A stretch of 64,000 nt of DNA from DATKAS01 sp963773315. GTDB taxonomy: Bacteria > Actinomycetota > Acidimicrobiia > Acidimicrobiales > DATKAS01. The notes below the pieces were generated by a model. It saw only the letters and a program-made list of their open reading frames with translations. It was not told where the DNA came from and did not search any database. Position 1 is the stretch's first letter. Each line of letters opens with the position of its first letter. Shown here in pieces: positions 24,506 through 34,034 of this stretch. The position numbers were made by a program, and so were the translations under genes. The stretch covers positions 62,001 through 126,000 of the forward strand of contig CAVZAF010000003.1 in assembly GCA_963773315.1 (NCBI GenBank). Reading direction: 5' to 3'.

Positions 24506-26988
24506 AAGCCGTGATCATGGCTGGAGGCGAGGGCACGCGACTGCGGCCGCTGACCTCGAACGCGCCGAAGCCGATGCTGCCCGTGGCCAACCGGCCGATG
24601 ATGGAGCACATCGTCGGCCTGCTGCGGACGCACGGTTTCGACGACATCGTCGTGACGGTCGCCTTCCTCGCGCAGGCGATCCAGACCTACTTCGGGGACG
24701 GCTCCGAATTCGGCGTGAAGATGACCTATGCGACCGAGAACACGCCGCTCGGCACCGCGGGCTCGGTCGGCAACGCCCGAGAGCTGCTCGACGAGCGCTT
24801 CCTGGTGATCTCGGGCGATGTGCTCACCGACATCGACCTCAGCGCGATCCTCGCCTTCCACGACGAGCACGAGGCGATGGCGACGATCGCCCTCGCGCAC
24901 GTCGAGAACCCGCTCGAGTTCGGCATCGTGATCACCCGCGACGACGGCTCGATCGAGCGATTCCTCGAGAAGCCCACCTGGGGACAGGTGTTCAGCGACA
25001 CGATCAACACCGGCATCTACGTGCTCGACCCGGAGATCTTCAAGTACATCGACCGCGACAAGCAGGTCGACTTCTCGAGCGATGTCTTCCCCCGGCTGCT
25101 CGCTGACGGGCAAGGACTCGTCGGTGCGATCGCATCTGGGTACTGGGAGGACGTCGGCACGCTCGACTCCTACCTCCGCTGTCACATGGACGTCCTCGAC
25201 GGACGCGTCGCCCTCGATCTGCCAGGATTCAAGATCGCGGAGGCGGTGTGGCTCGGCGAGGGCGCCGAGGTGCATCCCGACGCGCAAGTCGTCGGGCCCG
25301 CGGTCATCGGTCCGGGTTGCCGCGTCGAAGCCGGCACGCGTCTCGGCGAGTACACGGTGCTCGGCTCCAACGTGCGGGTGCGCGGCGACGTCGACCTCGA
25401 GCGCGTCGTCATCCACGACAACGCGTACATCGGCGAAGGTGCTCGCCTGCGCGGCGCGGTGGTCGGGCGGTCGTGCGACATCCGCGGGCATGCCCGGCTC
25501 GAGGAGGGCGTCGTGCTCGGCGACGAGTGCTTCGTCGGTGAGAACTCGGTGCTCGCCGCGGGGGTGAAGGTGTACCCGTTCAAGACCGTCGAGGCGGGCG
25601 CCGTCGTCAATTCGTCGATCGTGTGGGAGTCGCGCGGCGCGCGGTCCCTGTTCGGACGCAACGGCGTCGCGGGCCTGGCGAACGTCGACATCACGCCTGA
25701 GCTCGCGACCCGTCTCGCGATGGCCTACGGCACCACGCTGCGCAAGGGCGACACCGTCGTCACCTCGCGTGACTCGAGCCGTTCGGCCCGGATGCTCAAG
25801 CGGGCGATGATGGCAGGGCTCAACTCGGCAGGCGTGAACGTGATGGACCTCGAGGTCGCGAGCATGCCGGTGACCCGGTTCGTCACGCGTTCTCCCCGGC
25901 AGATCGGTGGCCTCTCGGTGCGGCTCGAGCCCGGGGATCCTCAGTCGGTCGTCGTGCGCTTCCTCGACAACGAGGGTGCCGACATCACCGAAGACTCGCA
26001 GCGCAAGATCGAGCGCCTGTTCCAGCGTGAGGACTACCGGCGGGTCTTCGCGGCCGAGATCGGCGACATCGGCTTCCTGCCGAGGGCCGTGGAGGACTAC
26101 GCGATCGCACTGGAGAGCACGGTCGAGATCTCGGCGATCTCGGAGGCTCGCTTCAAGGTCGTGATCGATCACGCGTACGGCTCGACATCCCTGGTCATGC
26201 CGAACGTCCTGGCCAAGCTGGGTGCCGACGTGCTGGCAGTCAACCCCTACACGTCCACCATGGGGGCGATCTCGTTCGACCACGAGGCCCACGCCGAGAA
26301 CGTCGCGAACCTCGTGCGGGCCTCCGGGGCCCATGTCGGGGCGGTCATCGACCCTGACGGCGAGCGCATCACCCTCATCGACGACGAGGGCCACGTCCTG
26401 ACCGACTCCGAGTCGCTGCTCGCCCTCGTCACGCTCGTGACCGACCACCTGCTGGGCGACAGCATCGCCCTGCCGGTGAACATCACGTCACGTGCGACGG
26501 ACATCGCCCACTCCAAGGGCATCAAGGTGCTGACGACGAAGCTCTCGGCGCCCGCGCTCATGGATGCGGCGAACGAGCCCGGCGTCGGGTTCGCCGCAAG
26601 TGGTGACGGCGGCTTCATCCTCCCGGGCTTCTTGCCCGCGTTCGATGCGGCCGCGACCTTCGTGAAGGTGCTCGACCTCATGGCCCGAAGCTCGGTGCGC
26701 CTCTCATCCGTCGTCGCCGCCCTGCCCCGCACGCACATCGCGCACGAGACCCTCGTGACACCGTGGGAGCAGAAGGGCACGGTGATGCGCAGCCTCGTCG
26801 AGCACGCGAAGGACCGCGAGCTCGTCCTCGTCGACGGCGTGAAGGTGCTGCACGACGACGGCTGGGTCCTCGCGCTACCCGATCCGGAGGAGCCCATCAC
26901 CCACGTCTGGGCTGAGGCCGGCTCCGACACCGACGCGCGACGGCTCGCCCAGGAGTACGGGCGACGCATCCGTCAGATGCTCCGCTGA
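24502..26988 (+). CDS. Mannose-1-phosphate guanylyltransferase fused to degenerate phosphomannomutase domain
   Basis: 828-residue, three-part protein. Residues 1-235 are a nucleotidyltransferase with the signature GGEGTRLRPLT and Lys23 in KPMLPV. Residues ~250-370 are left-handed beta-helix hexapeptide repeats. Residues ~400-828 have a phosphohexomutase fold. The mutase part lacks the catalytic serine loop (TASHNP): the matching place reads TRSPRQIGG. Its metal loop reads DPDGER instead of DGDGDR. It is therefore probably a regulatory or structural domain rather than a working mutase. GTG start overlaps the previous gene, so coupled translation is likely. Supplies GDP-mannose (or a related sugar nucleotide) for glycans. 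Confidence 0.85.
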   Translation: MKAVIMAGGEGTRLRPLTSNAPKPMLPVANRPMMEHIVGLLRTHGFDDIVVTVAFLAQAIQTYFGDGSEFGVKMTYATENTPLGTAGSVGNARELLDERFLVISGDVLTDIDLSAILAFHDEHEAMATIALAHVENPLEFGIVITRDDGSIERFLEKPTWGQVFSDTINTGIYVLDPEIFKYIDRDKQVDFSSDVFPRLLADGQGLVGAIASGYWEDVGTLDSYLRCHMDVLDGRVALDLPGFKIAEAVWLGEGAEVHPDAQVVGPAVIGPGCRVEAGTRLGEYTVLGSNVRVRGDVDLERVVIHDNAYIGEGARLRGAVVGRSCDIRGHARLEEGVVLGDECFVGENSVLAAGVKVYPFKTVEAGAVVNSSIVWESRGARSLFGRNGVAGLANVDITPELATRLAMAYGTTLRKGDTVVTSRDSSRSARMLKRAMMAGLNSAGVNVMDLEVASMPVTRFVTRSPRQIGGLSVRLEPGDPQSVVVRFLDNEGADITEDSQRKIERLFQREDYRRVFAAEIGDIGFLPRAVEDYAIALESTVEISAISEARFKVVIDHAYGSTSLVMPNVLAKLGADVLAVNPYTSTMGAISFDHEAHAENVANLVRASGAHVGAVIDPDGERITLIDDEGHVLTDSESLLALVTLVTDHLLGDSIALPVNITSRATDIAHSKGIKVLTTKLSAPALMDAANEPGVGFAASGDGGFILPGFLPAFDAAATFVKVLDLMARSSVRLSSVVAALPRTHIAHETLVTPWEQKGTVMRSLVEHAKDRELVLVDGVKVLHDDGWVLALPDPEEPITHVWAEAGSDTDARRLAQEYGRRIRQMLR

Positions 26989-27062
26989 CCGGTACTGGGC
27001 TAGAAGGCCTCGAGCTGACATCCCTCAACGTCACGTGCAGGTTTCTTGTAGCGTCAGCCTTC

Positions 27063-27443
27063 GTGAACGTGCCGGAAGATCTCCGTTATTCGGCCGACCA
27101 CGAGTGGGTGAAGGTCGAGGGTGAGCGTGCGCGCATCGGCATCACCGACTATGCACAAGACGCGCTCGGCGACGTCGTGTACGTGCAGGTGCCCGCGGCC
27201 GGTGCGACGGTGAAGGCGGGCGAGTCGTTCAGCGAGATCGAGTCCACGAAGTCGGTGTCCGACATCTACGCGCCCGTCAGCGGCACGGTCGTCGACGTCA
27301 ACGCCGACTTGGCCGACACGCCGCAGCGGGTGAACGACGACCCTTACGGAGAAGGCTGGCTCTGCGTCATCGAGATGAGCGACCCCACCGAGGTCGACGC
27401 GCTGCTCGATGCCGCCGGATACCTGACGCTCGTGGAGAGCTGA
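27063..27443 (+). CDS. gcvH: Glycine cleavage system H protein
   Basis: Lipoyl carrier of 126 residues that shuttles the aminomethyl group between P, T and L proteins. The lipoylation site is Lys in IESTKSVSDIY (~62), preceded by DHEWV and GITDYAQ. TAGCGT at 27049-27054 lies 8 nt before the GTG (leaderless). It opens a block that matches the mycobacterial gcvH-garA-ftsR-nuclease-merR order. No glycine riboswitch is visible here, unlike at gcvP. Confidence 0.95.
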   Translation: MNVPEDLRYSADHEWVKVEGERARIGITDYAQDALGDVVYVQVPAAGATVKAGESFSEIESTKSVSDIYAPVSGTVVDVNADLADTPQRVNDDPYGEGWLCVIEMSDPTEVDALLDAAGYLTLVES

Positions 27444-27456
27444 GGCGCGGCGTTCA

Positions 27457-27939
27457 TTGGCTGAGAGCATCGTCTGCGCCGAGTGCGGTCACCGCAACCC
27501 TGCTGACGCGAACTTCTGCTCGTCCTGCGGGGCGTCCCTCCAGAAGGAGGAGCACACGGGTGTCTTCCATCCCGACGACCTGGTGGTCGACCCGGGCGAC
27601 GACGACATCCGCATCGACCGCAGCGACCTGCCTCCGGACGTGGGCGTGCTGGTGCTGAAGGCCGGGGCCGAGCCGGGCATCCGCCACCTCCTGAGCGGCC
27701 CGCTCACGACGGCGGGTCGGCACCCCCGCAGCGACATCTTCCTCGACGACATCACGGTCTCCCGACGCCACGTCGAGGTGTCCCGAGCCCCGGCGGGCGA
27801 GTACGTGCTCCGAGACGTCGGATCGCTGAACGGCACCTACGTGAACCGGCAGCGCATCGACGAGATCACCCTGACGGACGGTGACGAAGTGCAGATCGGC
27901 AAGTTCAAGCTGGTGTTCTTCAGCGGGCGGCCAGGCTGA
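27457..27939 (+). CDS. garA: Zinc-ribbon FHA protein, GarA/OdhI-like
   Basis: 160 residues. N-terminal zinc ribbon (CAECGHRNPADANFCSSCG), then an acidic linker with EEHTGVF, which resembles the phospho-threonine region (ETTSVF) of GarA. A FHA domain follows with GRHPRSDIFLDD, SRRHVEV and SLNGTYVN. GarA proteins switch 2-oxoglutarate metabolism when phosphorylated by PknB/PknG. The adjacent gcvH and ftsR-like genes match the mycobacterial neighbourhood, which supports the assignment. Only one Thr is present in the motif instead of two. TTG appears to be the start codon. Confidence 0.8.
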   Translation: MAESIVCAECGHRNPADANFCSSCGASLQKEEHTGVFHPDDLVVDPGDDDIRIDRSDLPPDVGVLVLKAGAEPGIRHLLSGPLTTAGRHPRSDIFLDDITVSRRHVEVSRAPAGEYVLRDVGSLNGTYVNRQRIDEITLTDGDEVQIGKFKLVFFSGRPG

Positions 27940-28748
27940 TGACCGACCGGGCGTACATGTCGATCGGGGAGGTCCTCGCGCTCCTGCAGAGCGAGTTCCC
28001 CGACGTCACCATCTCGAAGATCCGATTCCTCGAGAGTCAGGGCCTGATCGATCCCGAGCGCACGCCGTCGGGCTACCGCAAGTTCTACCCGGCCGACATC
28101 GAGCGGCTCCGCTGGATCCTGCGCGAGCAGCGCGAGAACTTCCTCCCGCTCAAGGTGATCAAGGATCGGCTCGACAGCGGCGAGCCGCTCACCGAGTCCG
28201 AGCCGACTGTCGCGGTTCCCACCGTGCCGAGCCCCGAGAGCGCGCTGAGCATCGACGCCGAGGAGCCGGTGCCGTCCTGGCTGCCGAAGCCGCCGCGGCC
28301 CGGTCCGCCCGCGCCACCGCCCGCCCGTCCCGCGCCGACCGCCGGAGTGGCGGCGCCGCGCCCCGCGGGGGCGGGCTACACGTTCGACGAGATCCTGGCG
28401 GAGAGCGGGCTCAACGCCGCGCAGCTCAAGGAGGTCGAGAGCTACGGGCTCCTTGCGGGCCGGGCGGTCGGCCGTGAGACGTACTACGACGACGATGCGC
28501 TCGGCGTCGCTCAGCTCGCCGCGCAGTTCCTGCAGTTCGGCGTCGAAGCCCGGCACCTGCGCATGTACCGCACGAGCGCTGAGCGCGAAGCGGGCTTCGT
28601 CGAGAGCGTCGTGATGCCGCTCGTGAAGCAACGCAACCCTCGGGCTCGAGAGCAGGCGATCGAGACCGTCGAGACGTTGCTCCAGCTCGGCGACAGCATG
28701 AGGGCGACCATGCTCCGGCGCGCGCTCCGCGACTACTCAAGCTCCTGA
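27939..28748 (+). CDS. ftsR: MerR-family regulator, FtsR-like
   Basis: 269 residues. N-terminal MerR winged helix (SIGEVLALLQSEFPDVTISKIRFLESQGLI is its core, with PSGYRKFY wing), then a Pro/Ala-rich linker (residues ~90-140) and a second helical domain typical of actinobacterial FtsR. FtsR activates ftsZ in corynebacteria (known from that family). ATG overlaps the garA stop (TGATG). The position matches Rv1828 in mycobacteria. Confidence 0.78.
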   Translation: MTDRAYMSIGEVLALLQSEFPDVTISKIRFLESQGLIDPERTPSGYRKFYPADIERLRWILREQRENFLPLKVIKDRLDSGEPLTESEPTVAVPTVPSPESALSIDAEEPVPSWLPKPPRPGPPAPPPARPAPTAGVAAPRPAGAGYTFDEILAESGLNAAQLKEVESYGLLAGRAVGRETYYDDDALGVAQLAAQFLQFGVEARHLRMYRTSAEREAGFVESVVMPLVKQRNPRAREQAIETVETLLQLGDSMRATMLRRALRDYSSS

Positions 28749-28752
28749 CTCG

Positions 28753-29337
28753 GTGCGGGCACGCGTCCTCCTCGACCGCGAGGCGCTGCGGACGGTCGTC
28801 GGCCGGCTGGGTCGAGAGATCTCCGAGGCGTACGGCGGCGAGCGAACAACGGCGACCGACGTCGTGCTCGTCGCGCTGCTGCGGGGGAGCGTCGTGTTCC
28901 TCGCCGACCTCGTGCGCGCGCTCACGATCGATTGCGCCGTGGACTTTCTCGCGGTGTCGTCGTACGCGCGGGGCTCGGGCCGCATCAGGCTGTTGAAGGA
29001 CCTCGACATCGACATCGCCGGCCGCGACGTGGTGGTCGTAGAGGACGTCGTCGACACCGGGCTGACGCTCGCGTACCTCCTCGGCGAGCTGCGCCAGCGT
29101 GAGCCTGCGTCGCTCGAGGTCTGCACCCTGATCGACAAGCAGTCCCGACGCATCGTGCCCGTGCCGCTGCGCTTCGTCGGAACGTCGATCGACGACCCGT
29201 TCGTGCTCGGTTACGGACTCGACATGGCCGGCCGCTACCGCAACCTCGACATGATCGCTGCGGCGCCTTTCGACGAGGTGCGAGCCGACCCCGACATGCT
29301 CGTCGCCGACCTGTACCCCGGCACCGGAGTGCGGTGA
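28753..29337 (+). CDS. hpt: Hypoxanthine(-guanine) phosphoribosyltransferase
   Basis: Purine salvage enzyme of 194 residues that makes IMP/GMP from PRPP and the base. The PRPP motif VVVVEDVVDTGLTL (~98-111) is intact, LRGSVVFLADLV and VDFLAVSSY are conserved upstream, and VGTSIDDPFVLGYGLD is the C-terminal base-binding segment. GTG start 4 nt after the ftsR-like stop. In mycobacteria hpt is elsewhere, so this is an insertion into the gcvH-garA-ftsR block. Confidence 0.9.
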   Translation: MRARVLLDREALRTVVGRLGREISEAYGGERTTATDVVLVALLRGSVVFLADLVRALTIDCAVDFLAVSSYARGSGRIRLLKDLDIDIAGRDVVVVEDVVDTGLTLAYLLGELRQREPASLEVCTLIDKQSRRIVPVPLRFVGTSIDDPFVLGYGLDMAGRYRNLDMIAAAPFDEVRADPDMLVADLYPGTGVR

Positions 29338-29369
29338 CGGCTCCCACGGCCCGGGGGTAGGGTGGCTCC

Positions 29370-29855
29370 GTGGTCGAGATGGAGCTGCTCGGGGTCCGGG
29401 TAGAGCTTCCGGCCAACGCCCCGATCGTGCTCCTGCGTGAGTCGGTCGGCGACCGGCGGGTCCTCCCGATCTACATCGGCACCGCTGAGGCAGCCGCGAT
29501 CGCGTACGCGCTCGAGCACGTCGAGGTGCCGCGGCCGATGACGCACGACCTGCTGCGCAACATCCTCGAAGAGATCGGCGCCGAGCCAAAGCGCATCGTC
29601 GTCACCGAGCTGCGAGAGCACACGTTCTACGCAGAGATCGAGCTCGTCGTCGGCAAGACCACGCACCGGGTGTCGAGCCGTCCGTCTGACGCGATCGCAC
29701 TCGCGGCCCGCACGGGAACCCCGATCTTCGCCGAGGAGCGGGTGCTCGCCGAGGCAGGGCAGATCGAGACAGAGACCGCCGAAGGCGACCCCGAGGAGCT
29801 CGTCGACGAGTTCCGGGAGTTCATCGAGCACGTCAGCCCCGAAGACTTCGGGTAG
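29370..29855 (+). CDS. Bifunctional nuclease family protein (DUF151)
   Basis: 161 residues of the BFN/DUF151 family (known members cut both DNA and RNA). Conserved segments are VLPIYIGTAEAAAIAYALE, RPMTHDLLRNILEE, FYAEIEL and the closing SSRPSDAIALAARTGTPIF. C-terminal tail is acidic. TAGGGT (29358-29363) is 6 nt before the GTG, so it has its own leaderless promoter within the cluster. Position matches Rv1829. Confidence 0.85.
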   Translation: MVEMELLGVRVELPANAPIVLLRESVGDRRVLPIYIGTAEAAAIAYALEHVEVPRPMTHDLLRNILEEIGAEPKRIVVTELREHTFYAEIELVVGKTTHRVSSRPSDAIALAARTGTPIFAEERVLAEAGQIETETAEGDPEELVDEFREFIEHVSPEDFG

Positions 29856-29900
29856 CGCTCTCGGGCCCGACACAGCCCGCCACCAGGCCTGAAGCGTTCG

Positions 29901-29930
29901 TTGACGTTGATCTAAGCCTGAGCCTAACCT
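29901..29930 (+). promoter_or_regulatory. Promoter for the second MerR gene
   Basis: TTGACG (29901-29906), 18-nt spacer, TAACCT (29925-29930). A second possible -10, TACGCT, lies at 29950-29955. Either would give a leader of 30-55 nt carrying the GGAGGGCGGAAGA ribosome-binding site before GTG 29991. Confidence 0.5.
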
Positions 29931-29990
29931 TGGATCACACCGGCGTAGTTACGCTGCTGTGACCGGTGCTGATGGGTGGAGGGCGGAAGA

Positions 29991-30455
<465 letters not shown>

Positions 30456-30460
30456 CGGCT

Positions 30461-30814
30461 CTGGACGCGCTCGGGCGAACCCGGTTCGCCCATCACTCCG
30501 AGAGGCGCTTCGCCGAGCTCCTCGACTTCTACGGCATCGAGTGGCACTACGAGCCGCGCACGTTCGTGCTCGCCGCCGACGAGCAGGGACGGCCGCTCGA
30601 GGCGTTCACGCCCGACTTCTACCTTCCCGCCTTCGACGTGTACCTCGAGCTCACGACGTTGCGCCAGCAGCTGGTCACCCGCAAGAACCGCAAGGTGCGT
30701 TTGCTCGAGGCCGGCTACCCCGACGTGCGGGTGAAGATCTTGTACAGGGGGGACTACGCCGCGCTGGTCGAGCGGTTCGGCATGGAGGACACGCCGGCGC
30801 GTCCCGGGTCGTGA
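30461..30814 (+). CDS. PD-(D/E)XK nuclease-like protein, unusual start
   Basis: About 118 residues. SERRFAELLDFYGIEWHYEP and FTPDFYLPAFDVYLELTT followed by KNRKVRLL give an E...PD...E-x-T pattern similar to small PD-(D/E)XK nucleases. No ATG, GTG or TTG lies in frame between the previous gene and the conserved region. CTG at 30461 has AGGAG 9 nt upstream (inside the merR end) and is the best candidate; an indel is the alternative. The stop overlaps the gcvT GTG. The gene thus sits inside a gcv-merR operon. Confidence 0.6.
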   Translation: MDALGRTRFAHHSERRFAELLDFYGIEWHYEPRTFVLAADEQGRPLEAFTPDFYLPAFDVYLELTTLRQQLVTRKNRKVRLLEAGYPDVRVKILYRGDYAALVERFGMEDTPARPGS

Positions 30815-31860
30815 CCGAGCTGCGCCACTCGCCGCTCGACGCTGAGCACCGCGCCCGCGGGGCCAAGATGGTCGACTTCGGCGGGTGGGAGATGCCGCTC
30901 GCGTACGGCGCCGGCACGATCGCCGAGCACATGGCCTGCCGCACCGATGCTGTCGCGTTCGACGTGAGCCATCTCGGCACCGTGCGGGTCGAAGGCGACG
31001 ACGCGCTCGACCGGCTGCAGTCGACGCTCACGAACGACCTCGGCAAGATCGCCGTCGGGCGAGCGCAGTACACGCACCTCCTCGACGACGAGGGCTCCGT
31101 GCTCGACGACATCATCGTGTGGTGGGTGCGCGACGGATCGTTCGACGTGATGCCGAACGCGTCGAACACCGCAAGGGTGCGGGGCGCCATCGGTGGCGAC
31201 GACGTCACGGCAACGAGGGCGATCATCGCGGTGCAAGGTCCCCATGCGCGCGAGCGCCTTGCGACGGTCAGCCCAGAGGCGGCGGCAGTTCCCCGGTTCG
31301 GCGTCGCTCGTGTGGCATGGCAGGGCGTCGACATGACCGTCGCCGGCACCGGATACACGGGCGAACACGGCGTCGAGTGCGCCGTACCGGTCGAGGCAGC
31401 ACCCGACCTGTGGCGAGCGGTGCTCTCGACGGGGGTCGCCCCGGCGGGGCTCGGCGCACGGGACACCCTCCGGCTCGAGGCCGGGTTGCCCCTGCACGGA
31501 CACGAGCTCGGCCCGGGGATCACTCCACTCCAGGCCGGCCTGGGATGGGTAGTGGCCTGGAGCAAGCCGTCATTCCGAGGTCGTGACGCTCTCGCGGCGG
31601 AGAAGGAGCGCGGGGTCTCGCGCCGGCTGCGGGGAATGCGCGTCGAAGGGAGGCGCCCGCCGCGCGCCGAGCAGGCGATCCTCGTCGGCGGTGAGGTGGC
31701 CGGAGTCGTGACGAGTGGCAACTTCTCGCCGGTGCTGCAGTGCGGCATCGCACTCGGCTTCGTGCCGCCGACCGTCGAGATCGGAGACACCGTCGAGATC
31801 GACGTGCGTGGCGAGCGCGTGCCCGCCGAGGTCGTGAAGACCCCGTTCGTCTCGAGGTGA
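30811..31860 (+). CDS. gcvT: Glycine cleavage system T protein (aminomethyltransferase)
   Basis: 349 residues. Transfers the methylene group from the H-protein arm to tetrahydrofolate and releases ammonia. Typical marks are MVDFGGWEMPLAY, the Asp in FDVSHLGTVRVEG, QSTLTNDLGKI, AGTGYTGEHGVE and the C-terminal beta barrel ending VTSGNFSPVLQCGIALGFV. GTG start overlaps the nuclease-like gene. It is ~3.4 kb from gcvH and ~7.8 kb from gcvP, so the system is spread over three transcription units. Confidence 0.93.
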   Translation: MTELRHSPLDAEHRARGAKMVDFGGWEMPLAYGAGTIAEHMACRTDAVAFDVSHLGTVRVEGDDALDRLQSTLTNDLGKIAVGRAQYTHLLDDEGSVLDDIIVWWVRDGSFDVMPNASNTARVRGAIGGDDVTATRAIIAVQGPHARERLATVSPEAAAVPRFGVARVAWQGVDMTVAGTGYTGEHGVECAVPVEAAPDLWRAVLSTGVAPAGLGARDTLRLEAGLPLHGHELGPGITPLQAGLGWVVAWSKPSFRGRDALAAEKERGVSRRLRGMRVEGRRPPRAEQAILVGGEVAGVVTSGNFSPVLQCGIALGFVPPTVEIGDTVEIDVRGERVPAEVVKTPFVSR

Positions 31861-31863
31861 GAG

Positions 31864-33033
31864 TCAGGTGGTGCCGCGGGCCTCGCGCTCGGTTTGGTAC
31901 TCGCCGATCGACTTCATCTGGGCGTTGATCGTCGCCGTGACGAACGTGTCGCCCTCACCCATGACCCAGTCGTACGACGCCTTCACCGGCGCGAGCTGCC
32001 CCTGGAAGTGAGGCATGACGTACTGGGCGAAGAGCTCGTAGGAGCGAAGGGTCGCCTTCCAGTCGGCGAGGTCGGCACCGAGGAAGAGATAGCAGCCGAA
32101 GCCGCCCGACTCGTCGACGAGCCGCTGGATCTGTGCGATCGCCATGTCGGGCGTGCCGACGATGCCGGATCCGGTCTCGTTGAGCTGCTGCACGAGCTCC
32201 TCGTAGCTCGTCGCCTCCATCGGGGGAGTCGGGATGATGTGCGACAGGTAGTCGAACACCCACGCGAGTCCGTAGCGGCAGTTCTCGAGGGCCTGCTCCT
32301 CGCTCTCGGCGATGTGCATCGGGCCCATCATTCGCCACTTGCGCCGGTCGACGGTCGTGCCGTAGTACGCGGCCTGCTCCTCCATGACCTTCCAATGGCC
32401 GGCGAGCATCTCGAAGCCGAGCGGGTTCGTCGCGGCGATCGAGAGCAGCCCCGCACCGTGCTTGCCGGCGGTCTTGGGCCCGGCCGGCGAGATCGACGCC
32501 GCGACAGCGACGTCGAAGAGCGGATCGCTGTAGGGCCGCATCTGCAGCCGTGCACCGTCACATGTGAACCAGTCGGTACGGCTCGTGACGGTCTCGCCCT
32601 TGAACAGCGCCATCATCACGTCGAAGCTCTCTTCCATCATCCGGCGCTGCTCGTTCGTGTCGATGCCGAGCATGCGCGCGTCGGTGGTGAGCTGACCGGG
32701 GCCGACGCCGAACATCATCCGGCCGCGCGTGAGGTGGTCGAGCATCACGATCCGGTCGGCGAGCACCAGAGGGTGGTGGTAGGGGAGTGAGCTCACTCCC
32801 GTGCCGAGCTTGATGTGGTGAGTGCGCTGCGCCGCGGCGGCGATCATCACCTCGGGCGACGCGATGGTCTCGGCGCCGGCGGAGTGGTGCTCCCCGATCC
32901 AGGCCTCGTCGAAGCCGAGGCGATCGAGGTGGTCGATCAGCTCGAGGTCACGTTGCAGGTTGAGGGTCGGGTTCGTGCCGACCAGGTGCATCGGCGGCAG
33001 GAAGATCCCGAACCGAAGAGGCCATGACTGCAT
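31864..33033 (-). CDS. LLM-class flavin-dependent monooxygenase
   Basis: 389 residues, luciferase-like barrel. FGIFLPPMHLVGTNPTLNL and DEAWIGEHHSAGAETIASP are the usual N-terminal strands of the limonene 1,2-monooxygenase / bacterial luciferase-alpha branch. PYHHPLVLADRI, GRMMFGVGPGQL and FDVAVAASISPAGPKTAG follow. This branch uses reduced FMN and O2. Substrate unknown. Ends 3 nt after the convergent gcvT stop. Its start overlaps the open end of the PAP2 frame. Confidence 0.85.
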   Translation of the reverse strand: MQSWPLRFGIFLPPMHLVGTNPTLNLQRDLELIDHLDRLGFDEAWIGEHHSAGAETIASPEVMIAAAAQRTHHIKLGTGVSSLPYHHPLVLADRIVMLDHLTRGRMMFGVGPGQLTTDARMLGIDTNEQRRMMEESFDVMMALFKGETVTSRTDWFTCDGARLQMRPYSDPLFDVAVAASISPAGPKTAGKHGAGLLSIAATNPLGFEMLAGHWKVMEEQAAYYGTTVDRRKWRMMGPMHIAESEEQALENCRYGLAWVFDYLSHIIPTPPMEATSYEELVQQLNETGSGIVGTPDMAIAQIQRLVDESGGFGCYLFLGADLADWKATLRSYELFAQYVMPHFQGQLAPVKASYDWVMGEGDTFVTATINAQMKSIGEYQTEREARGTT

Positions 33034-33964
33034 CGTCCGATGATGGCAGACCCGAGTCGTCGCGACCGCCTGCGGGATCGTCTCCGCGGCTACGCCATCT
33101 TCGCCACGCTCGCTCGAGGCGCGGCATCGCCACGCAGATCAAGGCCAGGTAGATCCAGCCCGCAAGTGCGTCGACGAAGTAGTGCTCGCCCGTGTACACC
33201 AAGGTCAGCGCCATCGCCGCGGGGTACACGTACACGAGCCAGCGAAGGGGGTTCTTGACGCGTCGCCAGACAGCGGTCGCGCAGAGGGCTGCCCATGCCG
33301 CGTGCAGCGAGGGGATCGCCGCGTACGCGTTGCCGACGAGCTGGCCCTTGTGGATCAGCGTGGCCGCCGCATGCACGTGGACGATCTCCCAGCCACGTCC
33401 CGTCGAGCGCACGACGTGCCCGATCTCACCGATCTGGCTCGCGTACCACGGAGGCGCTGTCGGGATCAGCGCGTAGGTCACACAGCCGAGGAAGCACAGC
33501 ACCAGGAACCGGCTCGCGAACCACCGCCACTCGCTGCGATTCGTCGCCCAGAGGATGCCGGCCACGACGAACGGGAGGATGAAGTGGCTCGCGTAGATGA
33601 TGCTCGCGGCAGCGTCCCACCACCGCGGCTGCGGGTGGAGGAAATGAGCCTGCAGCCACACCGTCGGCACGTGCCCGAGGCCGAAGATCCGATCGAGGTC
33701 GGCCTGCGGCGTGACCTGGACCGGCGCGTCGACGAACCGAGCGGCGCCGCGGGCGAAGTCGTACAACGTCACGCCGATGATGAAGACCGACCAATCGAGC
33801 AGCATCCGCGGCAAGGTGCGCCACGGGCGACCGATCGAGACCACGACGAGGCCGCCGACGATCCACAGCAACAGGCGCTCACGGTCGAACGGGATGCCCG
33901 TGCGGCCCGTGAACCAGACGAACACCGCGAAGTACGCGACGAACGCCATCCAGCGCACGATCAC
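32948..33964 (-). CDS. PAP2-superfamily membrane phosphatase/transferase (Aur1-like)
   Basis: About 310-338 residues with six helices. PAP2 catalytic motifs: the Ser-His pair in AAIPSLHAAWA, and GEHYFVDALAGW with the catalytic His and Asp. The N-terminal FVWFTGRTGIPFDRERLLLW and long first half resemble the inositol-phosphotransferase (Aur1/IPC synthase-like) branch of actinobacteria. The last ~30 residues overlap the start of the LLM gene in another frame and look random, so a small indel near 33040 probably hides the true stop. GTG start, 70 nt after the aldolase stop. Confidence 0.78.
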   Translation of the reverse strand: MIVRWMAFVAYFAVFVWFTGRTGIPFDRERLLLWIVGGLVVVSIGRPWRTLPRMLLDWSVFIIGVTLYDFARGAARFVDAPVQVTPQADLDRIFGLGHVPTVWLQAHFLHPQPRWWDAAASIIYASHFILPFVVAGILWATNRSEWRWFASRFLVLCFLGCVTYALIPTAPPWYASQIGEIGHVVRSTGRGWEIVHVHAAATLIHKGQLVGNAYAAIPSLHAAWAALCATAVWRRVKNPLRWLVYVYPAAMALTLVYTGEHYFVDALAGWIYLALICVAMPRLERAWRRWRSRGDDPAGGRDDSGLPSSDDAVMASSVRDLPAADAPGRHEPDPQPAT

Positions 33965-34034
33965 CCAAGGCTTGACGCGTCGAGCGGGCGCGTCGGCGTC
34001 GACCGAGACGGTCGAGGGCGAGATCGCGGAGGTG

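Noticed and set aside
24424..26448. 674-codon minus-strand frame opposite the nucleotidyltransferase
   Set aside because: Composition (His, Arg, Asp, Val) of a shadow frame; the plus-strand gene is fully supported by motifs.
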